Source of the DNA: Prevotellamassilia sp.
Lineage (GTDB): Bacteria; Bacteroidota; Bacteroidia; Bacteroidales; Bacteroidaceae
Reading direction: 5' to 3'
NCBI GenBank assembly: GCA_018383375.1
Contig: JAHAWW010000049.1
Span: 1 to 6,091, forward strand
Length of the DNA: 6,091 bases
Both the position numbers and the translations under genes were made by a program. Under the pieces are notes generated by a model. The model was not told where the DNA came from, did no database searches, and saw only the letters and a program-made list of their open reading frames with translations. Shown here in pieces: positions 1 to 5,763 of this stretch (positions are counted from its first letter, which is position 1; each line of letters begins with the position of its first letter).

Positions 1-3
1 TGG

Positions 4-57
4 CGTGGCAGAGGGCCGAATGGCCGTTTTTTGCGACGAACGAGCAACTCTGCCACG
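4..57. repeat. Inverted repeat at left edge
   Basis: CGTGGCAGAG at 4-13 is the exact reverse complement of CTCTGCCACG at 48-57, giving a perfect 10-bp stem around a 34-base loop. Inside it, GGCC-GAAT-GGCC (14-25) forms a second small hairpin followed by G and six T (26-32). That small hairpin could be a weak rho-independent terminator for a plus-strand gene ending left of the window, but its stem is only 4 bp and the upstream gene is not visible. The arms look like repeat DNA rather than coding sequence. The function is unknown. Confidence 0.35.
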
Positions 58-120
58 ACGAAACCTTCGCTTCCAAGGGGCAGTTTGCCGTTTGGTTTTG
101 TCTTTTGTCAATAGATGTTA

Positions 121-174
121 CATAATCAGCCCAGGCCTGATGACCTGGGCTGATATGTTGCGCCCTTTCAGGGC
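121..174. repeat. Intergenic palindromic repeat with two hairpins
   Basis: ATCAGCCCAGG (125-135) and CCTGGGCTGAT (144-154) form a perfect 11-bp stem with an 8-base loop. CAT (121-123) can pair with ATG (155-157) across a one-base bulge. A second hairpin follows at once: GCCCT (162-166), TTC loop, AGGGC (170-174). Read on the minus strand, the segment translates as ALKGRNISAQ, a type of string I remember from spurious ORFs made by dispersed intergenic repeats in Bacteroides and Prevotella genomes. It lies 59 bases past the hexosaminidase stop codon. It could act as a 3' mRNA structure there, but no T-run follows, so it is not a classical terminator. Confidence 0.6.
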
Positions 175-183
175 TTGCCATGC

Positions 184-223
184 CGACTCTTAGTCTTTTA
201 GTCTCTTAGTCTCTTCGTCTCAC
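184..223. repeat. 8-bp tandem repeat (AGTCTCTT type)
   Basis: Five consecutive 8-base units can be read: CGACTCTT, AGTCTTTT, AGTCTCTT, AGTCTCTT, CGTCTCAC. The two central units are identical and the outer ones are degenerate. The array lies ten bases past the stop codon of the minus-strand hexosaminidase gene, so it would be in the 3' end of its transcript. The GTCTC/GAGAC theme returns in the other flank of that gene, near 4211-4246. It looks like a low-complexity microsatellite-type repeat with no assigned function. Confidence 0.6.
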
Positions 224-232
224 GTTATTATC

Positions 233-3200
233 TCACGGCCTCACCGTTATTTGTCCGTCAGACGAGATACAGATGCCTTTGACGGGCTCTGCCAGGCGGC
301 GTCCCTGCAGGTCGTAATAAGTCACGGCCGATGTGGGGATGGCAGCTGTCAGTGTTTCGCCAAGTGAAGAGGCGACCGCCGTTTTTTCAAACGTCCAAAT
401 CGCTGCGCCCCATGTTTTGGGTTTCAGCAGCACGTAGTTCCAGGCGTTGGGGTTGACATACCAGCTTGTTTCTCCGTCGGGGGCGAGGATGTTCAGCCCT
501 GTTTGTCCCTCGTCAGTGGTGTTCTGGCTGAGCGTCCACGATGTGGGTTCGCCCAGTTTCACTTGTGTGTCGGCAGTCGATGTTTCAACGCGTGCAGCTG
601 TGCGTGTGGCTACATTGTAGAGACAGATGGAGCCGTCGGCATTTTTTTTCACCTGCCAGAGAAAAGCCTCATCGTCGGCTTTGAGCGTGGCTGGCACCAC
701 CGTGTTTGTCGTCGTATTGGCCTTGGCATATTGTGTGGTGAAATAAGCGTTTGCAATGCGATAATACACCTCCTCACTTAAGGCGTCGGCCGGTGAGGTG
801 CGTGGCATGGCCAAGAAAATGTTGTAGCGTTCCACGAAGTGTAGGTAAGTCTCTTCGGTCACTGAGCCTTGGGCCAAACTGTCGGTGGCGGGGGTGATGA
901 TATCAGTGGAGAGAAAGGCCAAAGCCTCTTCGGTGGGTTGGTTCATTTGTCCCGGTTGAGCTGTGAGGATGATGTGTGCAGCTTTGGCCACGAGCCCTTG
1001 CAGCCAAATGGCGTAGTCGCTCACCTCCTCCAGTCGCCACGTGGCGGGATAGTGAGGCGTGGCGTTGTCTTTGGCCATAGCCTTTCCTGTGCAGTAGGCA
1101 TAGAGTCGTCTGATGCTGCCTGCCGTGTTGTCGCCGGCCACCGACCACACCACTGTGCCGGGGATGTAGGTAGCCGTGGGGTTGAGGCTTGTCGGTGTGG
1201 CCATTGTCAGGCTTGAGCCTTCGGCCGTGAGTGTAGCCGGTTCGTTTAGGGTGGGCAGTGTGAGGCGCAGTCCCGTCTGCACGTTTTTCATTTTGTAGCC
1301 ATTGCCGTCGGCCTCGATAGTCCAAAGCTCTTCTGGCTCAGTCTGCGGTGTGTAGTGAAAGCGCACCCCTGTGCCGTCGGCATAGAGCGTTGATCCCTCA
1401 TATTGTTCGCGATAATAGGTGGCGGCCGACACCATCTTATAAGTCTTACCCGGTGTGGGCATCACCACCGGCGCCGTCTTGACAGCCGTCATGGCTGCTG
1501 TCAGCGTGGTGAGTAGAGCGGCGTTGGTCGGGTCGGCATTGAGCGCTTCGATAGCTTCCTGTAATGTTGTGCATACTTCGGCTGTCGGATAGCCCGGTTG
1601 ACCCGGTTTGAGCGCCGCGGCAATGTTTTGAGCTTCGTCGAGCGTTTTTTCTGCTTCAGTCTGTGGCGAGTCGATGATATAGTGTCGGGCGTAGGTGTAG
1701 CCCAATTGGTCGAGAATTTCGTCGTGGCTTTGCAGGCGATAGTTGAAACTGTGCCAATCTTTGGCCTCGGCCGGCAGCCATCCGGTTTCGCTCAGCGCCA
1801 ACATACGTGGTAGCAGCTGATATTCCAGTTCGATGCTGTCGTTGCAAGTTTCGGTCCAAAGGTTGCCTTGCACGCCCATACAATAGTCTTCGCGACCCGA
1901 AAGCGAGCCCACGGGATTGAGTACGTAGACCTCTTCGATAGAGTTGACAAAGCTATCGCCCCAACCGCCCTGATAAGGTTCGTCGATTAAGCGCTGTGAG
2001 GCCGGCACCTGATAAAAGTCGAGATAGAGACTCTGATAAGGCACCACGATGCTCTTGAAGCCCTTGTCGGCGGCGTCGGCACTTTTAGTGATATTGTTCC
2101 AAGCCATCACGACCGGCTTCACCGTGTTGGTCGACGTCCAGTGAGCCAACAGTTCGTCCCACACCACGATATCTTTGTCGTAGTTGTCTTTGAGCCAAGT
2201 GCCCAACTGCTCCACGAGCCAGGGTTGCAATTCTTCCACGCCGCTCAGTCCCTCGTCGGCCACGCGTTTGAGGCAGTCGGCGTTGGCGGCCCATTGTGTC
2301 GTGGGGCACTCGTCGCCGCCGATGTGGATGTAGGGGTAGGGGAAGACCTCGGCAATGTGTCCCAACACACATTTGAGGAAGTCAATCACCTCGTCGCGTC
2401 CCACGTTGAGCACGTCTTGCGAGATGCCACCGTCAATGCGCACGCTGTAGGTTTTAGTTGAGTCGCACGACAGGTTGGGATAAGCCGCCACGGCAGCCAC
2501 CATGTGTCCCGGCAGGTCGATTTCAGGCATAATCTCGATGTTGCGACCTTTGGCATAAGCCACAATCTCTCTCAAGTCGTCGAGCGAGAACCATTTGCCA
2601 CGGCCATATTCCGTGTCGTCAAAAAACTTCGAGTCGCCTCCGGCGTTGACAAACGATCCCTGCCTAATGCTGCCCACCTCCGTGAGTCGCGGATATTCCG
2701 GAATTTCCACGCGCCATCCTTGGTCGTCGGTGAGGTGCAGGTGGAGTCGGTTGAGTTTATAGGTAGCCATCACGTCAATCACGCGTTTCACCTCTGTTTT
2801 AGAGAAGAAGTGTCGTGCCACGTCGAGCATAAATCCTCGATGTCCCCACTGGGGTCGGTCCTCGATGTTGAGCAACGGCAGTGTCCATCCGGAGCCGTCG
2901 GTGAGTTTTTTGCCGTAGATGTCGTTGGGCAGCAGTTGTTTGAGCGTTTGCAAGGCATAGAAAAAACCCGTCGAGTCGGCCGCTGTGATGTCGATGCCGC
3001 CGGCCGTGATGTGGAGCGTGTAAGCCTCATGGGCGAGGTTGGCATCCGTGGTCAGATTGATGCCTCCCGCCATACGGTTTGAGGTCACGGCCAAGTCGAT
3101 GCCGCCGGTTGCTTTGAGTCTTTCGGCAAACTCCTCGACATAGGTCAGCGCAGTGGCGTCGTCACATCCTATGCCGGTGAGCGTAGCCACATTTATTGAG

Positions 3201-3778
3201 CCCTCGCCCATGGTGAGCGACTGCGGATAGGGGATAAGATTCACCTTGGGTAGCGCGGCCAAATAGTCGGCCTCGCTCACCAGTCTGAAGGGCTGGTTTT
3301 CGTCGGCGCGGTCGTCCCAAAGGCCCAAAGACTTGCCCGTTCCGGCGCCTCCCCATTGGTTCATATAGACCGCCGTGTTTTGTTTTGGCGAAAGCACAAA
3401 CCCGTCGGCGTATGTCGTGTTGGTGGTGGTTTGCACCACGAAAGTCGTATTGCTGTTTGTTGGTGTGGCAGCGGCATGGAGCATACCGTTTTTAGCGGTG
3501 GAGGAGGCGTAGAGCATTTTGCCGCTTCGGCTCACCACTTGGAAGCCGTTGGCATTGTCGCCCACAAACTTCCAAAACTGGTCGTCTGTGGCTGTGAGTG
3601 CAGCTGTTTTCACCTCTTCGCCGTCGTTTTGTGCTTCCACGACGGCACCTCCATTGGCAAATTCGATTAAAAACCACACGGGTTCGTCGCCGTTGGCAAA
3701 TTCGGGCAGGTTTTGCGCTTTCGCGGACGCGAACAGTCCGAGGCAGAGGGTTAATACAAAAAGTAGTTTGTTGGTCAT
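233..3778 (-). CDS. Secreted multi-modular beta-N-acetylhexosaminidase (GH20)
   Basis: A 1181-residue glycoside hydrolase family 20 enzyme, predicted to release terminal GlcNAc/GalNAc by substrate-assisted catalysis outside the cytoplasm. In order: a type I signal peptide (1-21, cut after AKA); a beta-trefoil-like module (about 31-167); the GH20b domain (about 178-300); the catalytic barrel (about 309-675) with R314, D352, H425, the catalytic pair D489-E490 in HIGGDE, W540, W560, Y585-x-D587, W606 and W641-x-E643, matching the known GH20 pocket set; a FIVAR-like helical stretch (705-768); a second trefoil-like module (about 777-918); more helices (920-995); a third trefoil-like module (about 1003-1133); and a tail with YYDLQGRRL (1154-1162) resembling Bacteroidales C-terminal sorting tails. 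Simple GH20 enzymes are usually 500-800 residues, so this one is long through added modules. The ATG is well placed before the signal peptide, with no Shine-Dalgarno. The frame is intact. Activity is confident; exact substrate and surface anchoring are inferred. Confidence 0.96.
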   Translation of the reverse strand: MTNKLLFVLTLCLGLFASAKAQNLPEFANGDEPVWFLIEFANGGAVVEAQNDGEEVKTAALTATDDQFWKFVGDNANGFQVVSRSGKMLYASSTAKNGMLHAAATPTNSNTTFVVQTTTNTTYADGFVLSPKQNTAVYMNQWGGAGTGKSLGLWDDRADENQPFRLVSEADYLAALPKVNLIPYPQSLTMGEGSINVATLTGIGCDDATALTYVEEFAERLKATGGIDLAVTSNRMAGGINLTTDANLAHEAYTLHITAGGIDITAADSTGFFYALQTLKQLLPNDIYGKKLTDGSGWTLPLLNIEDRPQWGHRGFMLDVARHFFSKTEVKRVIDVMATYKLNRLHLHLTDDQGWRVEIPEYPRLTEVGSIRQGSFVNAGGDSKFFDDTEYGRGKWFSLDDLREIVAYAKGRNIEIMPEIDLPGHMVAAVAAYPNLSCDSTKTYSVRIDGGISQDVLNVGRDEVIDFLKCVLGHIAEVFPYPYIHIGGDECPTTQWAANADCLKRVADEGLSGVEELQPWLVEQLGTWLKDNYDKDIVVWDELLAHWTSTNTVKPVVMAWNNITKSADAADKGFKSIVVPYQSLYLDFYQVPASQRLIDEPYQGGWGDSFVNSIEEVYVLNPVGSLSGREDYCMGVQGNLWTETCNDSIELEYQLLPRMLALSETGWLPAEAKDWHSFNYRLQSHDEILDQLGYTYARHYIIDSPQTEAEKTLDEAQNIAAALKPGQPGYPTAEVCTTLQEAIEALNADPTNAALLTTLTAAMTAVKTAPVVMPTPGKTYKMVSAATYYREQYEGSTLYADGTGVRFHYTPQTEPEELWTIEADGNGYKMKNVQTGLRLTLPTLNEPATLTAEGSSLTMATPTSLNPTATYIPGTVVWSVAGDNTAGSIRRLYAYCTGKAMAKDNATPHYPATWRLEEVSDYAIWLQGLVAKAAHIILTAQPGQMNQPTEEALAFLSTDIITPATDSLAQGSVTEETYLHFVERYNIFLAMPRTSPADALSEEVYYRIANAYFTTQYAKANTTTNTVVPATLKADDEAFLWQVKKNADGSICLYNVATRTAARVETSTADTQVKLGEPTSWTLSQNTTDEGQTGLNILAPDGETSWYVNPNAWNYVLLKPKTWGAAIWTFEKTAVASSLGETLTAAIPTSAVTYYDLQGRRLAEPVKGICISSDGQITVRP

Positions 3779-3830
3779 AGTTTTGGCTATTAAGATTTAT
3801 GGTTTGTTCGGAGCAGTGAAATAACCTGTG

Positions 3831-3861
3831 CAAAATAAGGTTTAATCCTTGAGAAGCCCAA
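3831..3861 (-). promoter_or_regulatory. Candidate promoter for the GH20 gene
   Basis: Read on the minus strand, TATTTTG (3837-3831) is a near match, one spacer base short, to the Bacteroidetes -7 element TAnnTTTG. TTGG (3861-3858) lies about 20 bases upstream at the usual place for the -33 TTTG element. Transcription would start near 3824, leaving an A/T-rich leader of about 45 bases before the ATG. Both elements are imperfect, so this is a tentative call made from motif and spacing only. Confidence 0.3.
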
Positions 3862-3906
3862 GCGATTCAGCCCTTTTTTGAATTCTTAACAGGGCACAGT
3901 TGAGAG

Positions 3907-3997
3907 AGGAAGGCGCAGCCAACCGACGACAAGCCGAGCGCAGAAGACAAGCTTCGTTTGGATTTTGCCGAGGCGCGTAGGAGGAAGGCGAAGCCAA
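3907..3997. repeat. Mosaic of imperfect direct repeats in the divergent intergenic region
   Basis: AGGAAGGCGCAGCCAA (3907-3922) recurs as AGGAAGGCGAAGCCAA (3982-3997), 15 of 16 bases identical and 75 bases apart. Between them, GCCGAGCGCAG (3933-3943) and GCCGAGGCGCG (3967-3977) form a second imperfect pair. The block has the look of a dispersed intergenic repeat of the Prevotella type; I recall similar strings from such genomes but cannot confirm copy number here. It abuts the coding-like fragment that begins near 4015. Confidence 0.45.
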
Positions 3998-4014
3998 AGA
4001 GACAAATAGCGGCA

Positions 4015-4182
4015 ATGCACGGCCTGCCTCAACGTGTTTGGGGGCTTGGCGAACGCGCCTATATGATGCTTGGCGCACTGCAAAAGGGTCATCCCAAAGA
4101 CGAGAAACTCTACGACCTCAACACGCCCCAGGAACCCCTAAAGCTCATCTTGAAACTCGGCTTCAAGATTGAAAGGGCATAG
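4015..4182 (+). pseudogene. Unassigned 55-codon ORF or 3' gene remnant
   Basis: From ATG 4015 to TAG 4180-4182 the frame encodes 55 residues beginning MHGLPQRVWGLGERAYMMLG and ending LKLILKLGFKIERA. I do not recognise the family. The codons look used: many end in C or G (CTC, GAC, AAC, ATC, ACG), as in purD downstream. The peptide mixes a hydrophobic helix (residues 8-22), a charged HPKDEKLYDL turn and an amphipathic C-terminal helix, much like the end of a real protein. The frame stays open upstream to 3904, but that part is built from the repeat block, so either a small gene follows the repeat or the repeat replaced the 5' part of a longer gene. No ribosome-binding site is evident. A terminator-like hairpin follows 40 bases after the stop. 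Remnant versus intact small gene is undecided. Confidence 0.35.
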
Positions 4183-4189
4183 CGGAAGC

Positions 4190-4230
4190 GGAAGGACAGA
4201 AGGACAAAAGTCTAAGAGACGGGAAGGACA
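4190..4230 (+). repeat. GGAAGGACA repeats
   Basis: GGAAGGACA occurs at 4190-4198 and 4222-4230, and the shorter GAAGGACA also at 4199-4206. With AAGTCTAAGAGAC between them, the stretch is a purine-rich low-complexity array. It resembles, in inverted orientation, the AGTCTCTT array at 184-223 beyond the other end of the GH20 gene. The last copy runs into the terminator-like hairpin at 4222-4257. No coding function is seen. Confidence 0.5.
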
Positions 4231-4257
4231 AGAGACATTTGGTCTCTTTGTCTTTTC
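4222..4257 (+). terminator. Terminator-like hairpin
   Basis: GACAAGAGAC (4227-4236) pairs with GTCTCTTTGTC (4242-4252) with one bulged T, around loop ATTTG. The stem can be lengthened by GGAAG (4222-4226) against TTTTC (4253-4257) using two G-T pairs. T-rich sequence with a TTTTT run follows (4261-4268). The position, 40 bases after the small ORF and just before the candidate purD promoter, suits termination of plus-strand transcription entering from the left. The stem sits in a repeat array, so it may simply reflect repeat structure. Confidence 0.4.
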
Positions 4258-4268
4258 GTCTTGTTTTT

Positions 4269-4300
4269 GTTGTTGCGCTTTGTTTTTTGCGCTAACTTCG
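4269..4300 (+). promoter_or_regulatory. Candidate purD promoter (Bacteroidetes type)
   Basis: TAACTTCG (4293-4300), followed by CAG, matches the Bacteroidetes -7 element TAnnTTTG with one substitution. A GTTG at 4269-4272 lies 20 bases upstream, the expected spacing for the -33 TTTG element, and matches three of four positions. A start of transcription near 4307 is inferred, giving a leader of roughly 93 bases before the TTG start of purD. Neighbouring TTTG strings at 4266-4269 and 4279-4282 are less well spaced. Confidence 0.45.
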
Positions 4301-4318
4301 CAGTCTAATAATATAAAT

Positions 4319-4399
4319 ATGAATAACAATGTGTCTGCCGGGAGATGAAGTTTTGACGCTCGGCGGCAGGCCGTAGTAACTCTATCACTTCTCTCGATT
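4319..4399 (+). promoter_or_regulatory. purD leader with short upstream ORF and hairpin
   Basis: After an AT-rich stretch, ATG 4319 opens a nine-codon ORF (MNNNVSAGR) ending at TGA 4346-4348. Overlapping it, GTCTGCCG (4333-4340) pairs with CGGCAGGC (4364-4371), including one G-T pair, with a further GAG/CTC pairing inside. The hairpin ends about 28 bases before the purD TTG. The arrangement could influence purD translation, but I recognise no known riboswitch or attenuator class, and the upstream ORF has no Shine-Dalgarno. Function is inferred only from position. Confidence 0.3.
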
Positions 4400-5668
4400 T
4401 TGAAAATCTTGCTCTTAGGCTCGGGCGGTCGCGAACCTGCACTGGCCTGGAAATTGGCTCAAAGCCCCAAGTGTGAAACGCTCTATATCGCTCCCGGCAA
4501 TGCCGGTACGGCGCAGGTGGGGCAAAACGTATCCATCAAAGCCGACGATTTTGAGACCCTGGCCGATTTTGTGGAAAATGAAGGTGTCGGGATGGTGGTC
4601 GTAGGGCCAGAAGACCCATTGGTGAAAGGCATCGTAGACTATTTCAGCAACCACGAGAAGCTCCGTCACGTCAAAGTGATTGGCCCCTCGGCCGAAGGCG
4701 CTCAGTTGGAAGGCTCAAAAGATTTTGCCAAAGGTTTCATGAAACGTCACGGCATCCCCACGGCTGCATACGAGACGTTCGACGCCGACCATATCGACGA
4801 AGCTAAACACTTTCTCTCTACCCTCAAGCCCCCCTATGTGCTCAAGGCCGACGGTCTCTGTGCCGGCAAGGGCGTCATCATCGTCAACACGCTCGAAGAG
4901 GCGCATAAAGAGCTTGAAGATATGCTTGGCGGCATGTTTGGCCAAGCTTCGGCACGTGTGGTGATCGAGGAGTTCATGACGGGCATCGAGTGTTCGGTGT
5001 TTGCCATGACCGACGGCCGTCATTATTGCATCTTGCCCGAGGCCAAAGACTATAAGCGTATTGGCGAAGGAGACAAGGGCCTCAATACGGGCGGTATGGG
5101 TTCTGTTTCGCCCGTGCCCTTTGCCACGCCCGAATGGATGAAACGGGTGGAAGACACCATCGTGCGCCCTACGGTGGAAGGTTTGGCCGAGGAAGGCATC
5201 GACTATAAGGGGTTCATCTTTTTCGGACTCATCAACACGCCCCAAGGCCCTAAGGTGATTGAATACAACTGCCGTATGGGCGACCCCGAGACCGAGACGG
5301 TGATGCTCAGACTGAAAACGGACTTGGTGGAACTTTGTGAGGCTGTGGCCGACGGCAAGCTCGACAAGTGTGGCGTGGAGCAGGACGAAAGGGCTGCGGT
5401 CTGCGTGATGTGTGTGTCGGGAGGATACCCGGGTGCGTATGCCAAAGGGGTGGAAATCACTGCCGTGCCTGTGATGGCCGACGGGGTGGTGTTTCATGCC
5501 GGTACGGCGATGGCCGACGGACGGTTGGTGACGGCCGGAGGTCGTGTCATGGCTTGCAGTGCATACGGTCGAGACAAGGCTGAAGCACTCGCCGCTGCCA
5601 TGAAAGGTGCCGAAACGGTAGCTTTCGAGGGCAAATATTTCCGTCGCGACATCGGGGCGGATTTGTGA
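4400..5668 (+). CDS. purD: Phosphoribosylamine--glycine ligase (GAR synthetase)
   Basis: A 422-residue cytoplasmic ATP-grasp enzyme that joins glycine to 5-phosphoribosylamine, the second step of de novo purine synthesis. N-terminal domain 1-102 with GSGGRE (7-12) and GPEDPLVKG (69-77); ATP-grasp domain about 103-296 with KADGLCAGKGV (149-159), NTGGMG (229-234) and the metal/ATP residues E288 and N290 in EYNCRMGDPE (288-297, the family signature); C-terminal domain to the end, finishing KYFRRDIG. Length and sequence fit Bacteroides/Prevotella PurD closely. The start is TTG: the nearest in-frame stop upstream is TGA 4346-4348, no ATG or GTG lies between, and translation from TTG gives the family's usual MKILLLGSGG beginning. 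Odd point: residue 13 is Pro (CCT 4436-4438), where the family's GGREHA signature has His. No other lesion is visible, so it is probably functional. It stands alone here, not in a purine operon; the next gene begins 95 bases on. Confidence 0.97.
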   Translation: MKILLLGSGGREPALAWKLAQSPKCETLYIAPGNAGTAQVGQNVSIKADDFETLADFVENEGVGMVVVGPEDPLVKGIVDYFSNHEKLRHVKVIGPSAEGAQLEGSKDFAKGFMKRHGIPTAAYETFDADHIDEAKHFLSTLKPPYVLKADGLCAGKGVIIVNTLEEAHKELEDMLGGMFGQASARVVIEEFMTGIECSVFAMTDGRHYCILPEAKDYKRIGEGDKGLNTGGMGSVSPVPFATPEWMKRVEDTIVRPTVEGLAEEGIDYKGFIFFGLINTPQGPKVIEYNCRMGDPETETVMLRLKTDLVELCEAVADGKLDKCGVEQDERAAVCVMCVSGGYPGAYAKGVEITAVPVMADGVVFHAGTAMADGRLVTAGGRVMACSAYGRDKAEALAAAMKGAETVAFEGKYFRRDIGADL

Positions 5669-5696
5669 TTTTGTGAGACAAAGAGAATAACAGGCC

Positions 5697-5742
5697 ACGG
5701 ATTTGTCGGATTAGACGGATGTCGTCTGATGATGAAATCCGT
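5697..5742 (+). repeat. 9-bp direct repeats forming a long stem-loop after purD
   Basis: Three head-to-tail 9-base units, ACGGATTTG (5697), TCGGATTAG (5706) and ACGGATGTC (5715), are followed by an inverted copy AAATCCGT (5735-5742). ACGGATTT (5697-5704) and AAATCCGT form a perfect 8-bp outer stem. ATTAGACG (5710-5717) and CGTCTGAT (5723-5730) form an inner 8-bp stem with one G-T pair and loop GATGT. An A-run (TTAAAAAAA), not a T-run, follows, so it is not a standard plus-strand terminator. It may be an mRNA 3' structure for purD, a 5' structure for the next gene, or repeat DNA. Confidence 0.5.
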
Positions 5743-5763
5743 TAAAAAAATCTCCCCAAAAAC

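Noticed and set aside
5..193. 62-codon plus-strand open frame at the left edge
   Set aside because: It runs through the inverted repeat, the palindromic repeat and part of the tandem array; its sequence is explained by the repeats.
2504..3082. 192-codon open frame antisense to the GH20 gene
   Set aside because: It sits opposite the conserved GH20b and catalytic domains and has no family features; other open frames across 233-3778 are rejected for the same reason.
3870..3895. GCCCT...AGGGC inverted repeat with an internal T-run
   Set aside because: The stem is only 5 bp with a 16-base loop, and the T-run is in the loop rather than after the stem, so it is not a credible terminator.
3842..4092. 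Two minus-strand open frames upstream of the GH20 gene
   Set aside because: They cross the repeat block and candidate promoter, have Arg/Ala/Pro-rich low-complexity translations, and neither shows a domain or translation signals.
4715..5698. 327-codon open frame antisense to purD
   Set aside because: It lies almost wholly opposite the conserved purD coding sequence, its translation is His/Arg-rich with no recognisable domain, and it is explained by the third-position codon bias of purD.
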